From: DATFLS01 sp964413425
GTDB lineage: Bacteria > Fidelibacterota > JAANXI01
Reading direction: 5' to 3'
Assembly: GCA_964413425.1 (NCBI GenBank)
Contig: CAYPST010000143.1
Span: 1-9,015, forward strand
DNA length: 9,015 nucleotides
Position 1 is the first letter of the stretch. Every line of letters begins with the position of its first letter. Both the position numbers and the translations under genes were made by a program. Below the pieces are notes generated by a model, which saw nothing but the letters and a program-made list of their open reading frames with translations, did no database searches and was not told where the DNA came from. Below are positions 1-6,654 of this stretch, one piece after another.

Positions 1-16
1 TACATTTTCTTTGTCG

Positions 17-48
17 ATTGAGCGATTTATGGAAATAAATCGCTCAAT
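17..48. terminator. Perfect 14-bp hairpin with GGAA loop, possible terminator of an upstream gene
   Basis: Positions 17-30 (ATTGAGCGATTTAT) are the exact reverse complement of 35-48, with a 4-base GGAA loop (31-34) that fits the GNRA tetraloop rule. On the + strand only a short TTT follows (49-51), so the U-tract of a classical intrinsic terminator is weak. Its place at the window edge, before a gap without a clear gene, suggests the 3' end of a transcript coming from upstream. The stem itself is certain; the terminator role is inferred. Confidence 0.4.
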
Positions 49-88
49 TTGGGTCATTAATAAAAATCTGTGATTCCCCGGATTGTAG

Positions 89-316
89 TTGCGTGAAGCC
101 AACACTTTGCGAATAGTATTGCCATACGGAGGAACTAATCAATTATTCGGTTGATGATTGACAGAGGGATGGCAATTTTTTATCTCTGCTCCACTCGGAA
201 GAATTAATCCAGGTAATGCAAATTTTGATGCATTCTCCCGGCAGACTTTCGAAAGAATACCTGGAGGTGCAGACTACAACGTGATAACAGGAAATTTAGT
301 TTGGTCAGGGTGCTGA
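89..316 (+). pseudogene. Possible decayed coding remnant (low confidence)
   Basis: One reading frame looks coding-like from 89 to a TGA at 314-316 but is broken by two consecutive TGA codons at 152-157 and has no start codon with a ribosome binding site. The second part (158-313) translates to a Gly/Asn/Pro/aromatic-rich peptide containing APLGRINPGNANFDAF and later GGADYNVITGNLVW. I do not recognise the family. An open run of about 50 codons can occur by chance, so this may not be a gene at all. The rest of 1-448 holds the hairpin at 17-48 and the leader of the next gene. Confidence 0.2.
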
Positions 317-448
317 CCTGTAAATAATACCTGGGAACAATTCACTCACAATAATAATTAAAATTTCATTAAAGCCCTTGAATGATACCAGATAATTTCC
401 GGGTGAACGATTGCGGGAACACATCGTCCAATTGACAGAGAGTATCCT

Positions 449-1180
449 ATGAGAACAACTATCTATGTGTACATCTTGATTATCTTTTCGATCACCAGCT
501 GTCAGATGCATCAGATTTCGAGCAGCTGGATTGAGCATCCTCCGGAGATCGATGGCAAATTGGATGACTGGCCGGACACTTCGGCCTTTCTCATTGACGA
601 CGAGCGGATGGCACTGGTATTCGCGAATGATCGGCAGGCTCTCTATCTGGGGGGTGTGATAACAGATAAGCCGTTGCAGCGTGCTGTCAGTATGAGGGGG
701 TTGACCATCTGGCTGGATCCGAACGGCGGGCGAAGCAAGCGGATTGAATTGCGGATTCCCGCCGCGACTGAGGGTTCCTTTGATGAAAGACGAGGGGGAT
801 TCTGGGGGAGCTACACGATGGAGCAGCAAGAGCGGGCGGCAGAGAAGTTAACATCACTGCTGGATGGAATTCTGGTGCGAAACCGCCGGAGTGACCAATA
901 TAGAGCATTTCCAGCCGACGGTGATGAGCCGTTCACCGCAGCCCGGACTCAGATGAATGATCAACAGGTGTACGAATTGCGCATACCTCTTCAATTCCGG
1001 AGCGATTTTCTCTCTTTCGGACAATCAATTGTAAGCGATAAAGTAGCATTGGGTGTGGAAATAACAAGGGTACCGGATTCCCGGAGGGATACTTTCGGTC
1101 CTGGGGCTGATCCGGGATTCGGGAGATCTAGGATCGACAGAAAGGAATACTGGCTGGAGGTGAGCCTTGCGAAAGAATAG
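449..1180 (+). CDS. Lipoprotein with CBM9/DOMON-like sugar-binding-type domain
   Basis: This is a predicted lipoprotein of 243 residues. A short hydrophobic signal (about 5-17) ends in the lipobox I-T-S-C, so Cys18 would be lipidated after signal peptidase II cleavage. The motif PPEIDGKLDDWPD (31-43) is the typical opening of CBM9-like/DOMON-type beta-sandwich domains. It is followed by an ALYLGGVITDK strand (64-74) and GLTIWLDPNGGR (84-95), both characteristic of that fold in bacterial surface proteins. The C-terminal part (about 195-243) has ALGVEITRVPDSRRDTF and closes with a beta strand. The ligand is not predictable; many members are not proven to bind sugar. The ATG at 449 has a weak purine-rich site (AGAGAG, 437-442) 6 nt upstream. 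It is first in a two-gene unit, overlapping the next lipoprotein gene by 14 nt. The lipoprotein call is firm, the fold likely, the function unknown. Confidence 0.8.
   Translation: MRTTIYVYILIIFSITSCQMHQISSSWIEHPPEIDGKLDDWPDTSAFLIDDERMALVFANDRQALYLGGVITDKPLQRAVSMRGLTIWLDPNGGRSKRIELRIPAATEGSFDERRGGFWGSYTMEQQERAAEKLTSLLDGILVRNRRSDQYRAFPADGDEPFTAARTQMNDQQVYELRIPLQFRSDFLSFGQSIVSDKVALGVEITRVPDSRRDTFGPGADPGFGRSRIDRKEYWLEVSLAKE
1156..1163 (+). promoter_or_regulatory. Strong Shine-Dalgarno that fixes a TTG start inside the upstream gene
   Basis: GGAGGTGA lies within the last codons of the 449-1180 gene. Its GGAGG core ends 6 nt before the TTG at 1167. No ATG or GTG in the same frame precedes the signal peptide at a usable distance, so this site is the main argument for the TTG start and for translational coupling of the two lipoprotein genes. 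Confidence 0.7.
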
Positions 1181-1958
1181 GAAAAACGACAGGACCCCCT
1201 GGCCTCTCTTCCTCGTGCTGCTGAGTGGCGTCGGGGTGCTGTTGGCATTGAATGGTTGTGTGGCGGGAATGGGACCGCGGCCGGGCGCTGGCATTTCCCT
1301 GATGGAGAGAGCCCCGCTTATCGATAGTCCTTTCGAAACACTCTGGGATCAGCGTACGATTTTCTTGACCAGAACCTTCCGTGACAAGAAGGGGTTCCTG
1401 TCCGGCGGACCAGGCCCCGGAATGGGATCCGGCGGACCGTTTCCCCTGATTATGCGGGCAACGCTCATGGATTCGGTCCTGATCGAACAGGGAATTCATA
1501 CGTTTGCTCAACTCGCTGACCTGAGCCCGGAAGAAGTCAGAGCTTATCGTGAGCGCTACCGGCAGGAACATGATCTCGACAAGTATATCTTTATCTGGAC
1601 GGAGATCTATACCCGTTATCACGAATCCTATTTAAACCTGGAACGATGGATTTTTTTTGTGGAAGACGCTTCCGGACAGCAATTCGAGCCTGCCAGGATG
1701 GTGGAGGTGGAAAATCGTCAGTCTGACAGATTAGTGCGCGATGAGGTCCCCTATGAACCAGGCAATATGCGCGCTTCAGCTCTGCGGCGAGAGCCGTTTC
1801 AGGGAAAAATCGTGGAATTCTATTTTCCAAAGACTTCATATTATGGCAAGAAGATCCTGTCACAGAAAAATCACACCCTAATCTTCGGGGTTGTGAATCG
1901 GGAAGATCTGGATGAACGTGCGGAGGGCAGCTGGGGCCTTAGCCGGATGCGTCAGTAA
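1167..1958 (+). CDS. Unrecognised lipoprotein, second gene of the pair
   Basis: This is a 263-residue predicted lipoprotein of unknown function. A basic N-terminus (RKNRKNDR) precedes a hydrophobic segment (about 12-29) that ends in the lipobox A-L-N-G-C, giving lipid-anchored Cys31. A Gly/Pro-rich stretch (about 79-92, GGPGPGMGSGG) looks like a flexible linker. The section about 118-182 (LSPEEVRAYRERYRQEHDLD, then aromatic-rich IFIWTEIYTRYHESYLNLERW) has a helical, charged and aromatic pattern and then beta-strand-like text (WIFFVEDASGQQFEPARMVEV). The TTG start is supported by the strong ribosome binding site at 1156-1163. The 14-nt overlap with the upstream lipoprotein gene indicates one transcript and coupled translation, so the two proteins probably act at the same envelope site. 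No catalytic motif is visible and I do not assign a family. Confidence 0.8.
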   Translation: MRKNRKNDRTPWPLFLVLLSGVGVLLALNGCVAGMGPRPGAGISLMERAPLIDSPFETLWDQRTIFLTRTFRDKKGFLSGGPGPGMGSGGPFPLIMRATLMDSVLIEQGIHTFAQLADLSPEEVRAYRERYRQEHDLDKYIFIWTEIYTRYHESYLNLERWIFFVEDASGQQFEPARMVEVENRQSDRLVRDEVPYEPGNMRASALRREPFQGKIVEFYFPKTSYYGKKILSQKNHTLIFGVVNREDLDERAEGSWGLSRMRQ

Positions 1959-2353
1959 CGATCACCTGTTCCGTCATCTCTATTCCGGGATTGCGGAAAA
2001 CGATTTCATGAAAAGAATATCATCTTGAATGCTTTCAAGATGATGTTCTCCCATATCCGTCGACCGAGCTTACTCGTATGCCCTTTATATCCTATACCGG
2101 GGAATGAAATGAAGCGGCGGTCCTGTTTACTGCCACACTATCCTGACACCCGCGTCTGCCGTATGCCTGGTTTTTATCTGTGTGAATCCTTTTTTCTGTG
2201 GTCATCTGTATGCTACCGGAGGGGCGGAAATTTTGCGATTTTGAACTTTTGGGTTTTTGCATTCTCGTTTCCCGCCGCCCGACCATTGATAATATCTTTG
2301 CAAAGTCCCAAATTATGGATACAAGATCATGTAAATTCAGACGACGAAAACCT
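1959..2353. other. 395-bp gap with hairpin and low-complexity intergenic element
   Basis: No gene is visible. Apart from the hairpin at 2014-2049, the stretch 2171-2280 is low-complexity: TTTTTATCTGTGTG with CTGTGGTCATCTGT (2171-2209), then GGGGCGG (2221-2227), then T-rich text including TTTTGAACTTTTGGG (2239-2253), then CCGCCC (2275-2280), which is the inverse of GGGCGG at 2222-2227. The same order of motifs recurs at about 7949-8050. Antisense and forward open frames here have no credible start sites or protein character. Confidence 0.5.
2014..2049. terminator. Long hairpin after the lipoprotein operon
   Basis: Positions 2019-2029 (ATCATCTTGAA) are the exact reverse complement of 2034-2044, with loop TGCT. 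The stem extends outward to 2014/2049 with one G-U pair, giving about 16 bp. It starts 55 nt after the stop of the lipoprotein operon. There is no T-tract after it on the + strand; on the minus strand it is followed by TTTT, although no minus-strand gene ends here. It could be a transcript-end or RNA-stabilising structure. Confidence 0.45.
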
Positions 2354-2728
2354 ATGGACGCACAACCAAAATCTCCGAAGATCACGCATCTCTCCTGGGG
2401 GCATCTCGAGGTAGAAGAAGGAAATACTTACAAAGATGCCAAATTATGGCCCGGTGGTTCCGGGGAGTGGGATTGGACTGAAACCGGCACCAGCCACACG
2501 CCGGGGGTCCAACCGGAAGACTTGGAAGAAATCCTCGAACATGGTGCGCAGACGGTTGTCCTCTCCCGGGGAATGAATCGCCGCCTGCAGGTGCAGCAGC
2601 GTACCCTGGAATGGCTCCGGAGCCAGGGTATCCGGACCTATGTGCTGCAAACCGAGGAGGCGGTGGCGCAATATAACCAGCTGGCGGAAAACGAACCGGT
2701 TGGCGCATTGATTCATTCCACCTGTTAG
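2354..2728 (+). CDS. MTH938/AAMDC-family (DUF498-type) small protein
   Basis: This 124-residue soluble protein covers the full length of the MTH938-like family (relatives of human AAMDC and of the complex I assembly factor NDUFAF3). Family hallmarks in order are SPKITHLSWGHLEV (7-20), YKDAKLWPGGSGEWDWTETGT (26-46), the HTPGVQPEDLEEIL segment (48-61), the VVLSRGMNRRLQV core (68-80), and the ending VGALIHSTC. The biochemical function in bacteria is not established; no catalytic role should be assumed. The ATG at 2354 is chosen because family members begin just before SPKI. An in-frame ATG at 2315 would add 13 basic, unconserved residues, and neither start has a good Shine-Dalgarno. It lies 139 bp before the peroxiredoxin gene on the same strand, and the gap contains promoter-like boxes, so co-transcription is uncertain. 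Confidence 0.88.
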   Translation: MDAQPKSPKITHLSWGHLEVEEGNTYKDAKLWPGGSGEWDWTETGTSHTPGVQPEDLEEILEHGAQTVVLSRGMNRRLQVQQRTLEWLRSQGIRTYVLQTEEAVAQYNQLAENEPVGALIHSTC

Positions 2729-2801
2729 GTGTGATAGCTGCACTGAGCGAAGTCCCGAAAATGGGTGACCTCACCGTGGAACTTTGTCTTACAAGCACAA
2801 T

Positions 2802-2847
2802 TTGACAAAACAAGGAACACTGATAAACCTCACAACGTCGATATAAT
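2802..2847 (+). promoter_or_regulatory. Promoter-like boxes before the peroxiredoxin gene
   Basis: A perfect TTGACA stands at 2802-2807 and a perfect TATAAT at 2842-2847, but they are 34 bp apart and cannot be partners in one sigma-70-type promoter. TTGACA has only a weak, closely spaced partner (GATAAA, 2822-2827, 14-bp gap). TATAAT would give a leader of about 14 nt containing little more than the ribosome binding site. A promoter in this gap is likely; its exact form is not resolved. No palindromic PerR or OxyR-like operator is seen. Confidence 0.3.
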
Positions 2848-2867
2848 CCACTGGAAGGAGGATTTTC

Positions 2868-3560
2868 ATGCCCCAGAGAGATGAACAAACCGGTACGCCG
2901 GCTGAGGATTCCGGAGTTCCGGCAGATGGGTTTCCGCTGCTGGGTGACCGATTCCCGGAGATGGAGGTGAAAACAACTCATGGAAAAATGAAATTGCCGG
3001 AAGCCTTTGCAGGCCGGTGGTTTGTGTTATTCAGCCATCCGGGAGATTTCACCCCGGTATGTACCACGGAATTTGTTGGATTCTCAAAGCGCTATGAGCA
3101 ATTCCGTGAATTACATTGCGAGTTGATTGGCCATTCAGTGGATCAGGTGTTTTCGCACATCAAATGGATCGAATGGATCGAAGAGAACCTGGATGTGGAA
3201 GTCCCGTTTCCGGTGATCGGGGATGACATGGGACAGGTGGCGCGGCGGCTTGGGATGATTCATCCCGGCAAAGGGACCAACAGCGTTCGGGCTGTTTTTA
3301 TCGTGGATCCGGACGGCATTCTCAGATTGGTATTATATTATCCCCAGGAGATTGGCCGGAATTTGGACGAGATTCTTCGGGCAGTGAAAGCTCTGCAGAC
3401 CCATGAGAAGAACAACGTGGCTCTCCCGGCAAACTGGCCCGAAAATGATTTTCTGGGTGATAAAGTAATTATCCCGCCGCCGGAAACCCGCGAAGAGGCG
3501 ACACAGCGTCTGATAAAGTATGAGGGATATGACTGGTGGTTTTGCTATAAGGATCTTTAG
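2868..3560 (+). CDS. Peroxiredoxin, Prx6 subfamily (AhpC/TSA)
   Basis: This is a cytosolic thiol peroxidase (no signal peptide) of 230 residues that reduces hydrogen peroxide and organic hydroperoxides. The active-site motif SHPGDFTPVC (56-65) supplies Pro58, Thr62 and the peroxidatic Cys65; Arg141 in SVRAVFIVDPDG is the conserved active-site arginine. The long C-terminal domain and the ending YDWWFCYKDL (221-230) place it in the Prx6 group that includes archaeal enzymes such as Aeropyrum pernix ApTPx. Cys226 aligns with the resolving Cys213 of ApTPx, while the position of ApTPx Cys207 is Gly220. The protein ends 4 residues after Cys226, lacking the further helical tail of the archaeal enzymes. 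Cys84 is an extra cysteine. About 20 residues precede the thioredoxin-fold core. The start is firm: AAGGAGG (2855-2861) lies 6 nt before the ATG. A 2-Cys mechanism via Cys226 is inferred from the alignment. Confidence 0.93.
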   Translation: MPQRDEQTGTPAEDSGVPADGFPLLGDRFPEMEVKTTHGKMKLPEAFAGRWFVLFSHPGDFTPVCTTEFVGFSKRYEQFRELHCELIGHSVDQVFSHIKWIEWIEENLDVEVPFPVIGDDMGQVARRLGMIHPGKGTNSVRAVFIVDPDGILRLVLYYPQEIGRNLDEILRAVKALQTHEKNNVALPANWPENDFLGDKVIIPPPETREEATQRLIKYEGYDWWFCYKDL

Positions 3561-3720
3561 TACATGTCGGAAGGAATCCGGCGATCATTTCGGCCTGCTG
3601 AACGGGAGTCGACAAATTCTCCGAATCATCCCGGGTATGTTCACACTTATGCGTCTCCACGCTGGCATGCACCGCCAGGAGATCCTCCTGCGGTGTGAAT
3701 ATCTTTATATCATAGCGCAA
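3469..3720 (-). other. Protein-like antisense frame in the gap after the peroxiredoxin gene (unproven)
   Basis: Read on the minus strand from a TTG at 3720-3718 to a TAA at 3471-3469, this gives 83 residues. The part lying in the intergenic gap has natural-looking composition, with short motifs IKIFTPQEDLLAVHASVE and ENLSTPVQQAEMIAGF. The remainder runs antisense through the end of the peroxiredoxin gene. There is no good Shine-Dalgarno (only GGA 8 nt upstream of the TTG) and I recognise no family. It could be a small gene, a gene relic, or chance. Confidence 0.18.
3670..3695. terminator. Hairpin downstream of the peroxiredoxin gene
   Basis: CACCGC-C-AGGAG (3670-3681) pairs with CTCCTGCGGTG (3685-3695) around a 3-base loop, forming 11 pairs with one bulged C (3676). 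It lies 110 nt after the peroxiredoxin stop. What follows (TGAATATCTTTATAT) is AT-rich but not a T-run, so termination is only possible. Confidence 0.3.
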
Positions 3721-3795
3721 TAGTTTATCCGTGAAGCAGCAACCTGTTCCAGTCACTATCGAGTGAGGAGATTTACACAGAGAAAGGAAAATATA

Positions 3796-5304
3796 ATGGT
3801 TCGAATGCGTGACCGAAGACAATTTCTCAAGTATGCCGGAGGTGCTGTGCTCTCTGGGATGGCTTTTCCAGGGATTGTATTCTCTGCGATCCCGCCGGCT
3901 TCCGACGAATCGCTGGTGCGAGCCGTGGATATGAACAAAGGGGAGAAATCCAGGATACGGCTGCACGATGGCGCCACGGCGGAGGTGGAGCTGCTGAGCC
4001 TCCATGTGAAAAAGGATCTGTTCCGGGAAGCCGTGCGGCAAGCCTCGGTCCGGGTGCGGATTAACGGAGAGGCGGCGACTCTGAACAGTGCCAATTATCA
4101 CCTGCCCACTCTGGTCGGAGGTGTCCGGGTGGACTGCCCAATTACAAGCCATTACCTCGATAACAGCCGATCCAACGCCTGGGGAATCCATAAAGACGCC
4201 CGGCTGAGAATCTGGCCACAGGATAGTCCCTGGATTCGGCCGGCGACCTTCTCATACCCGGCAAAGCAGCGCTGGTTCGTTTCGGCGACTCAGATGGCCA
4301 ACGAGCCGGTCTACGTGGATGGCGGAGAGGTTCCGGCAAACACATCCATCTACTATCACAGCGGACTCGACATTGGCGGGGCGGAAGGGCTGGTGGAGGT
4401 GGTGGCAGCCACCGGCGGCCAGGTGGTCTCCCGGGGAGACGAGCAGGTTCGGGGAGAACATCCTCCTGTCGAGCCTCGTTACGATGTGGTTTATCTGCGG
4501 GATGACCGGGGGTGGTACTACCGGTACAGCCACCTGGATTCCATTCATCCGTCGGTGGTGTTGGGAGAACGCGTGGCCCGGGGGCAGCAGATTGGTGTCC
4601 TGGGGAAGGAAGGCGCCAGCGGCGGATGGGCCCATCTCCACTTTGAAATCAAGAGTCTGCAGCCGTCCGGTGAATGGGGAACGCAGGAAGGGTATGCCTT
4701 CCTCTGGGAGTCCTATCTCCGGGAGTTTCAACCGGACAACATCGCCGTCGCCCGGCCCCATCTCTTCGTCCCCACCGGGGAGAATGTACTCCTGGATGGT
4801 TCGAAATCCTGGAGCACCTCCGGAGAGATCGCCCATGCCGAGTGGATTCTCAGCGACGGGAGCACCGCAGCAGGTCCCGCCGTAACTAAACAATATGATC
4901 AGCCCGGAACCTACGGCGAAATCCTGAAAATCGCAGATTTGCGGGGACGTGAAGCATACGATGTCATGATTGTGAACGTGCTGGATCCGGCGCAGCCCAA
5001 TCGCCTGCCACCGACCATTCATGTGGCGTATGCCCCAACCTTCGGGATTCAGCCTGGCGATCCGGTTACCTTTAAAGTCCGCATTTTCCGTACCTCCGCC
5101 GGCGAAGAGCTCTGGGATTTCGGAGACGGCACGGGGGCGGTGCGGACGCACTCAAAGCCGGAACCGGCCCATGCTCCCGATGGATACGCCACCATCACCC
5201 ATCGATTCAGTAAATTAGGACACTACCTGGTCCGTGTGAAAAGAGAGAATGGTGACGGGCTGACCGCTCACGGGGTTATGCACGTGCCCGTGGGAGTGGA
5301 ATAA
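3796..5304 (+). CDS. Tat-exported M23 (LytM-type) metallopeptidase with two PKD-like domains
   Basis: This is a predicted exported zinc peptidase of 502 residues acting outside the cytoplasm, probably on peptidoglycan cross-links. The N-terminus carries a twin-arginine signal, DRRQFLK (6-12), then a hydrophobic segment (about 13-31) ending near FSAIPPA. The M23 domain spans about 180-290 with all expected ligands: H188 and D192 in HSGLD, the catalytic-type H246 in YRYSHLD, and H280/H282 in HLHFEI, so it should be active. Residues about 40-178 are a beta-rich region I cannot assign. Two PKD-like folds follow: about 318-398 (with LLDGSKSWS and a GTYGEILKIAD strand) and about 405-500 (with EELWDFGDGTG, the classic PKD turn). 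The ATG at 3796 is preceded by AAGGA (3784-3788), 7 nt away; ATG 3805 would also keep the Tat motif. It is GC-richer than its flanks and transcribed toward the convergent carbonic anhydrase gene. The substrate is inferred from the family. Confidence 0.9.
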   Translation: MVRMRDRRQFLKYAGGAVLSGMAFPGIVFSAIPPASDESLVRAVDMNKGEKSRIRLHDGATAEVELLSLHVKKDLFREAVRQASVRVRINGEAATLNSANYHLPTLVGGVRVDCPITSHYLDNSRSNAWGIHKDARLRIWPQDSPWIRPATFSYPAKQRWFVSATQMANEPVYVDGGEVPANTSIYYHSGLDIGGAEGLVEVVAATGGQVVSRGDEQVRGEHPPVEPRYDVVYLRDDRGWYYRYSHLDSIHPSVVLGERVARGQQIGVLGKEGASGGWAHLHFEIKSLQPSGEWGTQEGYAFLWESYLREFQPDNIAVARPHLFVPTGENVLLDGSKSWSTSGEIAHAEWILSDGSTAAGPAVTKQYDQPGTYGEILKIADLRGREAYDVMIVNVLDPAQPNRLPPTIHVAYAPTFGIQPGDPVTFKVRIFRTSAGEELWDFGDGTGAVRTHSKPEPAHAPDGYATITHRFSKLGHYLVRVKRENGDGLTAHGVMHVPVGVE

Positions 5305-5352
5305 CACACATCGGGCTGATATTCGCTCACTCACCCGAAGCAGGCAGAGTCA

Positions 5353-5374
5353 GAGGGGAGGATGCACTCCCCTC
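5353..5374. terminator. Hairpin between convergent genes, possible bidirectional terminator
   Basis: GAGGGGAG (5353-5360) and CTCCCCTC (5367-5374) form a perfect 8-bp GC-rich stem with a 6-base loop (GATGCA). It sits between the stop of the M23 gene (5304) and the stop of the minus-strand carbonic anhydrase gene (5400), the place where a shared terminator is expected. No T-tract is present on either side. A smaller stem CCTGG/CCAGG (5381-5394) follows, with TTGTCT after it. Confidence 0.45.
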
Positions 5375-5399
5375 CGATGCCCTGGTCTGCCAGGTTGTC

Positions 5400-5999
5400 T
5401 CAGGACGCTTCTCTGGTATTGATCTTTGCAGAGATGCGCTCCCCGGGCCGTCGCAACGCGCCGCTTTCCACCTCGTAAATATATCCGTGGACTTCAACGT
5501 CATCCGGAATCAACGGATGCTCTCGCAGGTAGTCGATCTGCTGCCGGGCCGCTTCATCGATGTCATTGGTCATGTAGACCCAGTCTTCGATGGAAGCATC
5601 GCCCAGGTTCAGTTCCGGCAGAGCAGGATTCAGCTCAATGTCCTCCAGGCTCCCGCCTGCCTGCTTCCTCAGGCCTTCCGCTACTGCTGAATCCGGGGCG
5701 GACATCATCCCGCAGTCCGTATGATTGAGCACAATGATTTCTTTCGTATCGAAGAAATTGGTGCTCAGAGCGGCGCTCCGTATTACGTCGTCGGTCACCT
5801 TGCCTCCGGCGTTCCGAAAGATGTGCGCATCCCCCAGCTCGATATCCAGCGCTTCCTCAATGGGAATCCGCTCATCCATGCAGGCGACCACCATCAGCTG
5901 CCGGTTGTTGGGAATCTCCTTCCGGCGCCTGCGTGCCCAGTCATCCCGCTGGTTCACTTTCTCTTCTATGGTATGATAGTGTGGTCCGTTCGTTGACAT
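5400..5999 (-). CDS. Beta-class carbonic anhydrase, cab type
   Basis: This 199-residue cytosolic enzyme should interconvert CO2 and bicarbonate. Zinc ligands are Cys40 in VVACMDERIP, His93 and Cys96 in LNHTDCGM; the catalytic Asp42-Arg44 pair is present in CMDER. The FRNAGGKVTDDVIRSAALS segment (61-79) and the overall short length match the cab-type clade (Methanothermobacter Cab, Mycobacterium Rv1284) rather than the longer plant-type enzymes. A charged N-terminal helix (about 10-30, rich in R/K/E) precedes the core, and an acidic insert (about 116-138) follows the HTDCG motif. The ATG (5999-5997) is preceded by AGGAGGA, a strong ribosome binding site. It faces the M23 gene tail to tail and has a TATAAA box on its own strand at + coordinates 6028-6023 without a clear -35 partner. 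All catalytic residues are intact. Confidence 0.93.
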   Translation of the reverse strand: MSTNGPHYHTIEEKVNQRDDWARRRRKEIPNNRQLMVVACMDERIPIEEALDIELGDAHIFRNAGGKVTDDVIRSAALSTNFFDTKEIIVLNHTDCGMMSAPDSAVAEGLRKQAGGSLEDIELNPALPELNLGDASIEDWVYMTNDIDEAARQQIDYLREHPLIPDDVEVHGYIYEVESGALRRPGERISAKINTREAS

Positions 6000-6654
6000 A
6001 GCTATCCTCCTGGATTTGGTTGTTTATACCTTCGCCTGTTGCAATCCGTGGTATATTCAGTGGTAAATTTTGTAAGCATCTTCAAAAAGCTACCAGTTCA
6101 GGGCAGTTTAAATAGAGGTAATTATAAGGAAATACAGTACACGTGTCCGGCTATGCAGCCGGACAACAAGTGTTATTATAGCAATTAAGTTCCGTCAGGA
6201 GAGGCATAAGAAATGATACACCAAACACGAAACAGAAGTGAAGAAATAATCGATATGTAGATTTTAACATCCCATGAATGGTAAAGTATACGAGATGAAA
6301 GTAGTGAAGTCAAGTAAGTGTAATTGAGACGCAGTTGCAATAGGAATCTTATCTACGCAAGATTCTGATAGCATCCGTCATTAAACAAACTCACAGGGAA
6401 GTCGATATTACAGGGTAAGAGGAAGAATAGAAATCAGAAGATGAGGTGTCGAAAACACTACGACCCAGTGAACAAAACAATGCGCAAGAACAACTGGGAA
6501 GGCGTACGGTTTACCGTTTCTTATTTTTGGTATGCAGTGCCTTTCGCCGATAAAATAAGACCAATTGGTTCGGACAATCCGAGGTATTCACCGTCGTGTT
6601 TCGACACAGACCAACTTCAGGTTCTTGTGTATTAAAAGCCGGGAGGCTATTGGC
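6000..6654. other. 655-bp AT-rich gap between divergent genes
   Basis: This holds the start regions of the carbonic anhydrase gene (minus) and the PorV-like gene (plus), so promoters for both should lie here, although no box pair stands out. Features seen are a GC-rich hairpin at 6144-6165, a 7-bp inverted repeat GAATCTT/AAGATTC (6344-6365), a 10-bp palindrome ACCAATTGGT (6560-6569) and next to it TCGGA-CAA-TCCGA (6570-6582). An open frame of 64 codons (6441-6635) lacks a ribosome binding site and is judged spurious. The gap is long enough for a small RNA, but none is recognised. Confidence 0.5.
6144..6165. terminator. GC-rich hairpin in AT-rich gap
   Basis: TGTCCGGCT (6144-6152) pairs perfectly with AGCCGGACA (6157-6165) around loop ATGC; outer ACAC (6139-6142) can also pair with GTGT (6170-6173) across an internal loop. 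The following TTATTATA is T/A-rich, so on the + strand it resembles an intrinsic terminator, yet no + strand gene ends upstream. It may end an unannotated short transcript or lie in a leader. Confidence 0.4.

Noticed and set aside
305..829. Minus-strand open frame of 174 codons
   Set aside because: It runs antisense across the lipoprotein gene start, has no ribosome binding site, and its translation is rich in Ser/Pro/Arg without domain character.
2842..2847. Perfect TATAAT considered as a firm -10 box
   Set aside because: No acceptable -35 hexamer lies 16-18 bp upstream and the start site would nearly overlap the ribosome binding site, so it was kept only as a weak candidate.
4252..5151. 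Long minus-strand open frame of 299 codons
   Set aside because: It is antisense to the well-supported M23/PKD gene, whose GC-rich codons keep the opposite strand open; no motif is seen.
6441..6635. Small + strand open frame of 64 codons upstream of the PorV-like gene
   Set aside because: There is no Shine-Dalgarno, the composition is unremarkable, no motif is recognised, and it lies in an AT-rich promoter-type gap.
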